IMG/VR virus record: IMGVR_UViG_3300021511_000003
Coordinates: 1-64,000 of that record
Length of the DNA: 64,000 bases
Source: a virus
Reading direction: 5' to 3' (one strand)
Position 1 is the stretch's first letter. Each line of letters starts with the position of its first letter. Below, piece by piece: positions 35,637-43,386 of this stretch. The notes below the pieces were generated by a model, which saw only the letters and a program-made list of their open reading frames with translations, searched no databases and had not been told where the DNA came from. The position numbers and the translations under genes were made by a program.

Positions 35637-38348
35637 CTATATAATTTTTTCTCCCTTTAGTATTTTATCCATAACACCAGAATATCTTCCTTCATATAGA
35701 ATTCCTTGTAGAATTGCTCTTTTGGGATTTGAGAACGCCATTGCCAAAATCCAACTTTCTTGGTTGGGTACAGTTTGAATACTATAATACTTTGGAGATA
35801 CTTTTTCACGATTTTCTATCAATCTCCATTTTTTATTATCTCTCCACATTAACTGAGCAACTACAGATTCAAAATGAACATTATGAATATCTTTACCATA
35901 TGCATCAAATAATTCATCAACTATCATGGTATATGTTTTATTTTCGAATTTATGTAATAATTTAGAAACAGATGCAAGATCTCCAATAATATCCTTTTGC
36001 TTCATAGATGTATCATCATCCCCTATTTCTTCACCTTTGATGACTGCTGATCCAGAAGTATGAAATGTACGAAGAACTAATTGAGTTCCTCTCTCACCCA
36101 ATGTTTGAGCTGCTATAATTCCAATAAATCGACTATTAAGAATTTTATATAAATCACCATAACACTTTTTACATATTTTAGGTGATTTACATAATATTGG
36201 GCTTCGTATAAAAATAATTTTTCCGATTATATTTTTATAATTATCTTCTGTGATTTTATATAGGGTTTTATCTTCTTCATTAAGAGCCCATCTGTTAATT
36301 AACATTCGAGCTTTTCTATTATTTTTTACATCAACTTCCAATAAATCTGTTGTACCACAATCGTCAAGATCTTTATCAATCTGTAAATTGGCACATGTAA
36401 AAATAAGTTTTCTTGAAAGATAACCTGATGTTCCTGTATTTAATGCAACGTCCAACAAACCTTTTCTACAACCATATGTTGAATAGAAAAATTCTTTTTG
36501 TGTAAGCCCATCAACTAGAGAATTTTTGATTGGATGGGGTAAAATTTCTCCATCGAAGTTTGAAATAAACCCTCTGGATAAAATTAATTGTTTAACTTGT
36601 CCCCAACTTCCTCTTGCACCTGATTCTATCATATATGAATATTTGAATTTTTCTTTTAACTCATCAATCAAACTTGGATCCGAAAATGCAGTTAATTGAT
36701 TTCTTATACTGCTATGTGAAAAAATATCATGTCTTATTTTCTTTGCTCCTACAATAGGAAAATCTTTTAGTGACATCGTTGTACCATAAAGAGTTGCAAA
36801 TTTAAACCCGGTCTTTTTAATATTATCAAGAATTACAATTGTTTCTTCTTGTGGGTATTTATTTTTAATATCATTCAGGATTCGAAGTAAACCTTTTTCT
36901 GAAATCTTTTTATCGACAACTGGATAATCTTTTGGTAATTGTCTATTAAATTCAGCTCGACCGATTAATAATTTATGTTCTTTATATGTAATTATTTTTT
37001 TTGAAAATTCCTCAGATGTTAAATAATATATTCCCAGAATAATATCTTGACTCGGTGTTGTTGTTAAGTACTCATTAGATGGACTACTTAGATTCGATGT
37101 TATTACAATCTTTTCTTTAATTTCATTTTTGGCGTCATCTGAAATGGGTATATATACAGCCATTTGATCCCCATCAAAATCTGCATTAAATGGAGGACAT
37201 GCGAGCGGATGTATTTTAATAACTGAATCTAATGTAATCTTAATTTTAAAACCTAACATTCCAAGTTTGTGAAGCGAAGGTTGTCTATTTAATATACAGT
37301 ATTCATTTTTTGTTACGTCTTTACAAATTTTTAATAAGACAGGTGTTTTATTTTCAATACATTCGTTTACATAATCAATTGATTTATTGAGTAATTTGAA
37401 TTTACCAAGTTGGATGATTCTTTTTGCTATAGGAAGTTTAAATATTTCAAGTACCATTATATATGGTAACTTACACTCATCCAATGAAAGAGTTGGATCA
37501 GGGGAAATAACTGCACGACCGGAGAAGTCAATTCTTTTTCCAAGAATATTCCCTCGTATCAACCCCTCTTTTTTAGCCATCTTTTCAAGAATTCTTGTAT
37601 AAAGTTCGCTAACGTCTTTTTGTAATTGTTTAAAATATGTATAATAGAGAGCCTTATCACGTTGAATATCAATAATTGTGTCTCTCATAATTTCTTTTTT
37701 AGTTAGTATTTGAACATAATAACGATTGATTTTATCCATTAACTGTTTTGTTTCGCCTGAACTTTTTGATGTTGGTCGTAACTCAGGTGGTAATACAATA
37801 ATCTGATTTATCAATAAATTACTTAGATTATCTTTAATAATTTGCCATTCTGGTGGGTTATCTGGGTTTTCAGCAACAGCTCTGACCAACTCTTCAATTG
37901 CTTCCACTCGTTCCCACTTTTCTGCACCTACTGGTATTTGATCTTCACTTATTGTAACTACATATTCATCTAAAGCTGAGTCTAAATAAAGAATACTTTT
38001 ATCATTTTTCATAAGATCATCGATTGCTTTTTTTAAGCCTTTACCGCCCAAATTAACAATTAGATCATAAAATAATGGATTAACCACAGATATCGGTATT
38101 ACAATTTTTGCGAATGTTTTTCTTCTGGAATCACTATTTATAATAGGAACACCACAAATATCACACACACTACCGGATTTCGATACACCATGATAAATGC
38201 CACATTGGCATGTATAATTTCTCACTGGCCCAAATATTTGTTCAGAGAATAAGCCTTCTGGGTTAAACTTTTTCTTTCCGAATGTTTTTAGAGACGTTAC
38301 TTCGTCTAAGTTTTCACAGAAATCACTATAATTTAAAATCTTAGGCAT
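35637..38348 (-). CDS. RNA polymerase beta' subunit, phage-encoded
   Basis: The product is 903 residues, against about 1400 in E. coli RpoC. The N-terminus has GLFSEQIFGPVRNYTCQCG with a CxC...CxxC zinc site. The catalytic NADFDGD motif lies at about residue 388, and KRIDFSGRAVISPDPTL and RQPSLHKLGMLG precede it as in bacteria. The trigger-loop region GERGTQLVLRTFHTSGSA lies near 750. It is a single unsplit chain. It is transcribed upstream of the beta gene; alpha, omega and sigma homologues are not seen in the window. Confidence 0.95.
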   Translation of the reverse strand: MPKILNYSDFCENLDEVTSLKTFGKKKFNPEGLFSEQIFGPVRNYTCQCGIYHGVSKSGSVCDICGVPIINSDSRRKTFAKIVIPISVVNPLFYDLIVNLGGKGLKKAIDDLMKNDKSILYLDSALDEYVVTISEDQIPVGAEKWERVEAIEELVRAVAENPDNPPEWQIIKDNLSNLLINQIIVLPPELRPTSKSSGETKQLMDKINRYYVQILTKKEIMRDTIIDIQRDKALYYTYFKQLQKDVSELYTRILEKMAKKEGLIRGNILGKRIDFSGRAVISPDPTLSLDECKLPYIMVLEIFKLPIAKRIIQLGKFKLLNKSIDYVNECIENKTPVLLKICKDVTKNEYCILNRQPSLHKLGMLGFKIKITLDSVIKIHPLACPPFNADFDGDQMAVYIPISDDAKNEIKEKIVITSNLSSPSNEYLTTTPSQDIILGIYYLTSEEFSKKIITYKEHKLLIGRAEFNRQLPKDYPVVDKKISEKGLLRILNDIKNKYPQEETIVILDNIKKTGFKFATLYGTTMSLKDFPIVGAKKIRHDIFSHSSIRNQLTAFSDPSLIDELKEKFKYSYMIESGARGSWGQVKQLILSRGFISNFDGEILPHPIKNSLVDGLTQKEFFYSTYGCRKGLLDVALNTGTSGYLSRKLIFTCANLQIDKDLDDCGTTDLLEVDVKNNRKARMLINRWALNEEDKTLYKITEDNYKNIIGKIIFIRSPILCKSPKICKKCYGDLYKILNSRFIGIIAAQTLGERGTQLVLRTFHTSGSAVIKGEEIGDDDTSMKQKDIIGDLASVSKLLHKFENKTYTMIVDELFDAYGKDIHNVHFESVVAQLMWRDNKKWRLIENREKVSPKYYSIQTVPNQESWILAMAFSNPKRAILQGILYEGRYSGVMDKILKGEKII

Positions 38349-38350
38349 AT

Positions 38351-38575
38351 TTATTCTCCTATATTTATATTTTCAATTATGAATTGCCCTATTGCAAGAA
38401 AATGACTTTTTATTTTTTGAGCAATTATTCGATCTAAATCAGGCATAATTTCATGAGCTATAATTTTTATATCATCTACTGACAATTCAATCTTTGAATC
38501 TTTTATAGCTTTGTCAACTATGCGGGTGATTTCCTTTTCTAATAGTGATGGTTGTTCGATATTAATCTTTTTCAT
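38351..38575 (-). CDS. Small hypothetical helical protein
   Basis: The product is 74 residues, charged and helical. It lies between the beta' start and another small helical gene whose end it overlaps. No family was recognised. Because it precedes the beta' gene directly, a link to the polymerase is possible but not shown. Confidence 0.55.
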   Translation of the reverse strand: MKKINIEQPSLLEKEITRIVDKAIKDSKIELSVDDIKIIAHEIMPDLDRIIAQKIKSHFLAIGQFIIENINIGE

Positions 38576-38780
38576 TTTTTTTAGATTCCTTTTTATCGAT
38601 CTTGATTTTTATCTTATCAACTCCTTTGTCAACTATTTCATCTGCTGTATCAGCAGTACGTTCAACCATCAGTTTAATTAATGATCTTATTGATTTTTTA
38701 CCTGTTGTTGCAATATCATCAATAATAATTTTAATCTGTTTTTTCACTTCTTTATTAGTTAATTTTTTTTTATTTTCCAT
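38562..38780 (-). CDS. Small lysine-rich helical protein
   Basis: The product is 72 residues, very rich in Lys, Asp and Ile, predicted to be a charged helix or coiled coil (ADTADEIVDKGVDKIKIKID). It overlaps the end of the E2-like candidate upstream and the start of the next small gene. No family was recognised. Confidence 0.55.
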   Translation of the reverse strand: MENKKKLTNKEVKKQIKIIIDDIATTGKKSIRSLIKLMVERTADTADEIVDKGVDKIKIKIDKKESKKNEKD

Positions 38781-39127
38781 GCTCCTAACACCTCTTGTTT
38801 TTTATATTGTATTTCATCCCAAGGTGTAAAGTAACAGTCATCTAAATTAAAGCATAATAACATATTAGTAATCATATTTTTAGACTTGTTCGTTAAATTA
38901 TATTTTCGTAAACTATGTGGTATACAAAACTCTCCACTTTTTGGTATTGCATTTGGGTGTGGATTATCTAATATAACCATATCAATTTTACCATTAACAG
39001 TTTTAACAATAAAACCATCAACTTCAAATTTATTTGCTAGTTTCGTAATTGTATATATTTCATTTTTATATATTAATTTCCTTGGTTTGATAAATTCGGT
39101 TATTTCATGATTTTTTATTATCATCAT
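38759..39127 (-). CDS. Possible E2-like conjugating protein
   Basis: The product is 122 residues. After a beta-rich first half, NPHPNAIPKSGEFCIP (residues 55-70) matches the E2 arrangement in which an HPN motif is followed about eleven residues later by the catalytic cysteine (H57-P-N, C68). Further on, TPWDEI recalls the W that follows in E2 folds. The gene directly follows the E1-like gene, overlapping it by four bases. The match is short and by eye; a structure prediction would be needed to be sure. Confidence 0.45.
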   Translation of the reverse strand: MMIIKNHEITEFIKPRKLIYKNEIYTITKLANKFEVDGFIVKTVNGKIDMVILDNPHPNAIPKSGEFCIPHSLRKYNLTNKSKNMITNMLLCFNLDDCYFTPWDEIQYKKQEVLGAWKIKKN

Positions 39128-39984
39128 GCAGCTCCGGTTTCAGGAATTAACTCGACATAAACATTACTGTTTTCATTGTATAGTGATATTACAAAATTAT
39201 TAAAATCTGTCTGACAAGATACTAAAGACATAAATAATGTAATTAAATCTTTACCATTTTTCAAAGAGTTCATTGGAATCACTTTTTCAGAAACAGGAAA
39301 CATTCTACTTCCAAGAAATACAGTAACATCTTTATCTTTGTTTATATCCATTATTGGGACAATTTTATCTGGCAAATTTAAAAATTTTTCATTCCCCAGA
39401 ATGTTTTCATATACTATATCATAATTTTTATTATCAATATGCTTGACATAATCGAGTTCATATTTTTGAATAGATTTACTTTTTATAAGAGTTGTAATTA
39501 TATCACAATGAATCAACATAGAAATAATTGAAGCAGCATACCTCAAATCATTTCTTGATAATTCTAAAATATATTTTCCAGCCTGTAAGCAAGAGTATGT
39601 AACATTTTTTCTAAAGTCACCCATTAAATATCTTGATGATATGTAAAATCTTGCATCAATCTCTTTTTGTCGATCATAGGTATAATCTCTACAATCAATT
39701 ACTAAATCCTCTTTTATAAGTTTTGTTTTACCTTCCTTATATTTACTTTGAAATGCACATATTTCAAGATCAGGATTTTGATCATGTAGAATATCTTTTA
39801 GAGCTTCGACTTTTGGGGCACCTATATCGACTTGTCGGTAAATCGAATTCTTCAAATTCTTTTTCTCAACTATATCGTGGTCTAATATAACTATCTTCTC
39901 AATTCCTTCCAAATTAGCTATAGCTTCTGCTACAAATCCACCGAGTGTTCCTAACCCAATTATTACTATATTTTTATACACCAC
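39124..39984 (-). CDS. ThiF/E1-like adenylyltransferase, second copy
   Basis: The product is 286 residues. The nucleotide-binding IGLGTLGG lies at residues 9-16, VILDHDIVEKKNL holds the two aspartates (D35, D37) and N43, followed by YRQ (R50, Q51) and DIGAPK (K58). This is the ThiF/MoeB/E1 core used to adenylate a ubiquitin-like C-terminus. No zinc CxxC pairs are seen and no catalytic cysteine stands out. It differs from the PRTRC-like ThiF at 41162, so the cluster carries two E1-type genes. Confidence 0.8.
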   Translation of the reverse strand: MVYKNIVIIGLGTLGGFVAEAIANLEGIEKIVILDHDIVEKKNLKNSIYRQVDIGAPKVEALKDILHDQNPDLEICAFQSKYKEGKTKLIKEDLVIDCRDYTYDRQKEIDARFYISSRYLMGDFRKNVTYSCLQAGKYILELSRNDLRYAASIISMLIHCDIITTLIKSKSIQKYELDYVKHIDNKNYDIVYENILGNEKFLNLPDKIVPIMDINKDKDVTVFLGSRMFPVSEKVIPMNSLKNGKDLITLFMSLVSCQTDFNNFVISLYNENSNVYVELIPETGAA

Positions 39985-40012
39985 GGGTCATAGTCTCCTT
40001 TACTGATATTGT

Positions 40013-40028
40013 GGGGGGATACAATATC
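40013..40028. other. GC-rich hairpin between cluster genes
   Basis: GGGGGATA and TATCCCCC pair across a short loop (CAA), and the stem extends by neighbouring bases. It lies between the 188-residue gene ending at 40052 and the E1-like gene starting at 39984. No T run follows on either strand, so it is more likely an RNA processing or stability element. Confidence 0.5.
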
Positions 40029-40051
40029 CCCCTCATTATAAAAACTGATAT

Positions 40052-40618
40052 TTATAGTTGAGCTTCCTCCATCGGTTCAGTGAAAATATCTAGTTCTTTA
40101 AGCATTTGTTGTTCTTCAGTACCAACCGGAACTGGTCGATAATGTGATTTATACTTAAAGAAATTATTTGCCAATTTAATGGGATAGCTTAAGGGGATAT
40201 TATATGAATATTTCTTTATTTTACCACTTTTCAAAATATTAACTGGTAATGTCGGATCTATTCGTGATAATTCTCCAGCAATTTCACTCCTGAAATGAAG
40301 GTCACCTTTTGCATCTTTTACTTTAAAAGATCGGTTAATAACTTTATCATCTCGGGATGAACCGTTGATTTTCATTTTATTTTCTTTTCTGATCAATGCT
40401 TTCATAGCGCGACCAAATGCTATATTTTTTCCTTTTACTTTTGAAAATGTATCGCGTAGAGAGCATATTGCAACTCCTCTTGATTCAATACGTTTTAACT
40501 TTGAATTGATAAAAACACAAGCTGTGAAAACATTATTCGCAATAGCACTTCCTGCAACATAAAATGCTACTTTATCAACTCTATTGTTGTTCAATATCTT
40601 TTGTGTTTCAGGATTCAT
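40052..40618 (-). CDS. Conserved hypothetical protein in the conjugation cluster
   Basis: The product is 188 residues. The N-terminal half (KVAFYVAGSAIANNVFTACVF, then RGVAICSLRDTFSKVKGKNI and AFGRAMKAL) looks like a family I have seen in phage and plasmid genomes, without known function. It lies between the ubiquitin-like gene and the second E1-like gene, all in one direction. GC-rich hairpins flank it on both sides. A role as target or adaptor of the conjugation system is speculation. Confidence 0.6.
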   Translation of the reverse strand: MNPETQKILNNNRVDKVAFYVAGSAIANNVFTACVFINSKLKRIESRGVAICSLRDTFSKVKGKNIAFGRAMKALIRKENKMKINGSSRDDKVINRSFKVKDAKGDLHFRSEIAGELSRIDPTLPVNILKSGKIKKYSYNIPLSYPIKLANNFFKYKSHYRPVPVGTEEQQMLKELDIFTEPMEEAQL

Positions 40619-40642
40619 ATCATATTCCTTTGTTATTGGTTA

Positions 40643-40660
40643 GGGGGCCCGAAGACCCCC
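40643..40660 (-). other. UUCG-tetraloop hairpin after the ubiquitin-like gene
   Basis: On the minus strand GGGGGTC TTCG GGCCCCC forms a seven-pair stem (one G-U pair) closed by a UUCG tetraloop, a very stable RNA hairpin. It lies 15 bases after the ubiquitin-like stop. Without a T run it would slow 3' exonucleases or reduce read-through, and could raise the level of the ubiquitin-like mRNA. Confidence 0.75.
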
Positions 40661-40674
40661 ATTTCTAATGATAT

Positions 40675-41145
40675 TTAACCTTTCTTCCCTGCTGGTTTCA
40701 GGAATTCCAGATTGTCGCCGGAGTTTAGAACATACTCCGCATCGACTTCTTTGCCATTAACCAGTCCTGTAGAAAGACGATCAACATTCAGAACTTCACG
40801 AAGGAAGTCACCAACTTCTTTTACGCTCTTACCGGCAACTGGGAAATTACCAGAAGATGCTCCACAAGATACATGAATGGTTGTGGTGGCACGGGAACCG
40901 AAAGGGGCATCGGGTTTAGTAATTGTACTTTGACCGGTAAACTGAATACCGGTAAGTTTTTCCATTGCCTTTTCGGGAGCTTTGCTAATTGTTGAACCAC
41001 CGCCATAACGAGCGAGAATTGCATTGATAACGGTATTTTTATTTTTTTTGGAAACCCCCGGGATATTCAATTCATCAATACACATTCTTTTAAGGGCTTT
41101 GGATGTTTTGGCTTCAAGTTCTTCTCTTTTGAAAATTCTTCCCAT
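40675..41145 (-). CDS. Ubiquitin-like protein with N-terminal SAP-like domain
   Basis: The product is 156 residues. The C-terminal 70 residues (about 87-156) have the beta-grasp pattern of MoaD/ThiS and PRTRC protein C: TTIHVSCGASSGNFPV, a helix KEVGDFLREVL, LVNGKEV, LNSGDNLEFLKPAGKKG with glycine at the end. The N-terminal part (about 16-46, LKRMCIDELNIPGVSKKNK and TVINAIL) resembles a SAP or HeH helical domain that binds DNA. The gene is about 50 percent G+C by spot count against 20-27 percent nearby. JAB and ThiF genes lie directly upstream. Confidence 0.75.
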   Translation of the reverse strand: MGRIFKREELEAKTSKALKRMCIDELNIPGVSKKNKNTVINAILARYGGGSTISKAPEKAMEKLTGIQFTGQSTITKPDAPFGSRATTTIHVSCGASSGNFPVAGKSVKEVGDFLREVLNVDRLSTGLVNGKEVDAEYVLNSGDNLEFLKPAGKKG

Positions 41146-41161
41146 TGTAAAATCTCCTTTG

Positions 41162-41848
41162 TTAATGTTTCACGATTCGAATTTTTGCATCTGCAGTCAT
41201 TTTTGTTAAATCAAAATAAACTTCAGATCGTTCATACTCGTCTTTGACTACAACGTTGTAGAAAGACCAACACATCAAAGTTGCAACCCCCAGATTTGCA
41301 AAGTATAGTTGGGGGTCAGAATGAGCAAGCTCATCACAACTCATTTCTTCTGGTAATTTATCATCTGGCTCTGCTATTTCTGGATGATATGCACATAGAT
41401 CAGGAGTTAAGTCTTTTCCATCTCTTCTAATATAAATCTGCACATTACCATCTGTATAGTCATTGCCACCAGAAATTAAAATAACATTTTGTAAATTTTT
41501 ACAGTAATTGGATACAATCATTCTGGTTTTGTGATTATCAACACATAGAAATACAATATAGTCTTCTTTAATAACTTCTTCTACAGTTTTTTCATTTACA
41601 AAAGCTTCGAATGCATTAAACTCTAGTCCATCAAATTTCATTTCAAGTTCGGTAGCTTTTATATCAGCTTTATTTCCGATACGAAAAAACTCTTGTCGTT
41701 CATAATTTTTTTGTTCATACTCGTCTCCATCCACCAATAGTAATTCTGCATCAAGATCTTTTGAATAGTTTAAAAATCTACATAATCTCTCAACTAATAT
41801 AGAACCAACTCCACCAAGTCCAATAACTGATATAAACATGTCAGACAT
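41162..41848 (-). CDS. PRTRC-like ThiF/E1 enzyme
   Basis: The product is 228 residues. GLGGVG (10-15) binds nucleotide, VDGDEYEQKNYERQEF carries D40, D42, N48 and R51, LCVDNHKTR (102-109) holds a further aspartate, and EMSCDELAHSDPQ places C171 where E1-type enzymes have the catalytic cysteine. This resembles the PRTRC cassette ThiF. It would adenylate the ubiquitin-like protein encoded next. The start overlaps the stop of the JAB gene. Confidence 0.88.
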   Translation of the reverse strand: MSDMFISVIGLGGVGSILVERLCRFLNYSKDLDAELLLVDGDEYEQKNYERQEFFRIGNKADIKATELEMKFDGLEFNAFEAFVNEKTVEEVIKEDYIVFLCVDNHKTRMIVSNYCKNLQNVILISGGNDYTDGNVQIYIRRDGKDLTPDLCAYHPEIAEPDDKLPEEMSCDELAHSDPQLYFANLGVATLMCWSFYNVVVKDEYERSEVYFDLTKMTADAKIRIVKH

Positions 41849-43386
41849 TATAAAACCTCTCTTTTAAATACTTTTTTAAACATAGCCATGAGACCATTTG
41901 GTTGTTCTGATATTGGTATTATGGTTGATCCTGGTTCCGGTATTCTTTGAATAGGTTCATCCTCCTTTTTAGCAGCTTGAGTTATCTCATCTACTTCTCG
42001 TGTTAAAAGCACTCCTTTATTTGTATATGGTTGTTCAGGTTTTTCTATACTATTAATTGGAGTGTAACAGAAAGGACAAGTTTCATCACTATTGTTTAAG
42101 TGAAAGCCATTACCACATTCTTTACATTTAATATATGAAGATTCTTCAATTTCTTTTGTAGAATCTTTTTTAAACATGTGGTCATATTCATCGCCTGGTA
42201 TATATTGATCTGACAGAACTTCCTCTTTATCTAATAGAATAAGATGTTCATTTGTATTACATGTGGAACATTGGAGTTCGAATCCTTCTTCCTCTTTAAC
42301 AATCTCGCCACAATTTTTACAAAAATACATCTCTTCAAAATCATCTTCCTCAATCTCAGAAGTAAGTTTGCAAAGTCTATGAGTGCATGTGGCACATGGT
42401 ACAAAGTCACCATCCTGAGTATGTGGAGGGAACTTTAAAGGTGTTGGTATCACTGGTTTAATACCTGGCTTGGAAGCACGTGAATTAATATTTTTTCCAT
42501 TTTGCTTCCAAATAGAACGATCATAATTAAAACCCCAACCATCATTATATGCATGAGCAGCATATCCATACCATCCAGCGTATCCATTACGATAACTTGG
42601 GAAGGTGTAAACACCCTTTTCTACCATACTCATCCAGTTTTTATTGAAAATACGATCCTCATCTGAGCATACTATATCATATCTACGATCAAATTTTTTA
42701 CGCTCGAATGGATATTTGGGCTTGACATCTACATCTTCAATAAGTTTTCCATTTTTCCATTTATAAACTGTTTTAACTGATTTATTATCAATGGAATTAG
42801 TTTCAGACATACACACTATATTATCAATATATTTTTCAGGTTCTATCATTTGTCGAAACCCGTTTGATACAATTGATGAAGAAAGGCTGGGATATTTATC
42901 ACCTAAATCTCCAAATGTCAGATGAAGTCCATCAAAATGTTCTTCATCACTATCATCAACTCCTGAATGAAACGCTGACATGTTTCCATGACTATGAATA
43001 GTTCCAATCATTGTATATCCATCAATAGTCAAACCTTTATCATAATCACAGCTAGCACCTGCGACTTTTTGATGTGGCGGAACAATTTTATGTTCTCCCG
43101 TTTGTTCATTATAGAACAATAGAACGATTGCTTCTGATCTGTTATATGTATCATATACTTCTCGAAAAAAGCTTATAACTTTTGCAATATATTTTCCAGG
43201 AATCTTTGTAATATGCATTCGTGCACTTGATGCCACACTTTCAAGAATTGAGATATTTTTAACCGGTGCAATACTTTCCATTACACCAAGTTTCTTTTTA
43301 AGAAATACTCCCTCCTTACCAATAATATAATAAATATCATCTTTAGGCATTTCATTTTGCCCATCATTCAGGACTACTTTAAACAT
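41848..43386 (-). CDS. JAB/JAMM metalloprotease with zinc ribbons
   Basis: The product is 512 residues. The N-terminal domain has the complete JAMM motif: E85, H131-S-H133, then S141 and D144 with the HxHx7Sx2D spacing, within TIHSHGNMSAFHSGVDDSDE. The first 60 residues look like a PRTRC protein A type N-terminus. The C-terminal part holds five CxxC or CxxCx pairs (CATC, CKNC, CSTC, CKEC, CPFC) forming probably two or three zinc ribbons. Such enzymes remove ubiquitin-like tags or process precursors. Its start overlaps the end of the 859-residue gene. Confidence 0.92.
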   Translation of the reverse strand: MFKVVLNDGQNEMPKDDIYYIIGKEGVFLKKKLGVMESIAPVKNISILESVASSARMHITKIPGKYIAKVISFFREVYDTYNRSEAIVLLFYNEQTGEHKIVPPHQKVAGASCDYDKGLTIDGYTMIGTIHSHGNMSAFHSGVDDSDEEHFDGLHLTFGDLGDKYPSLSSSIVSNGFRQMIEPEKYIDNIVCMSETNSIDNKSVKTVYKWKNGKLIEDVDVKPKYPFERKKFDRRYDIVCSDEDRIFNKNWMSMVEKGVYTFPSYRNGYAGWYGYAAHAYNDGWGFNYDRSIWKQNGKNINSRASKPGIKPVIPTPLKFPPHTQDGDFVPCATCTHRLCKLTSEIEEDDFEEMYFCKNCGEIVKEEEGFELQCSTCNTNEHLILLDKEEVLSDQYIPGDEYDHMFKKDSTKEIEESSYIKCKECGNGFHLNNSDETCPFCYTPINSIEKPEQPYTNKGVLLTREVDEITQAAKKEDEPIQRIPEPGSTIIPISEQPNGLMAMFKKVFKREVL

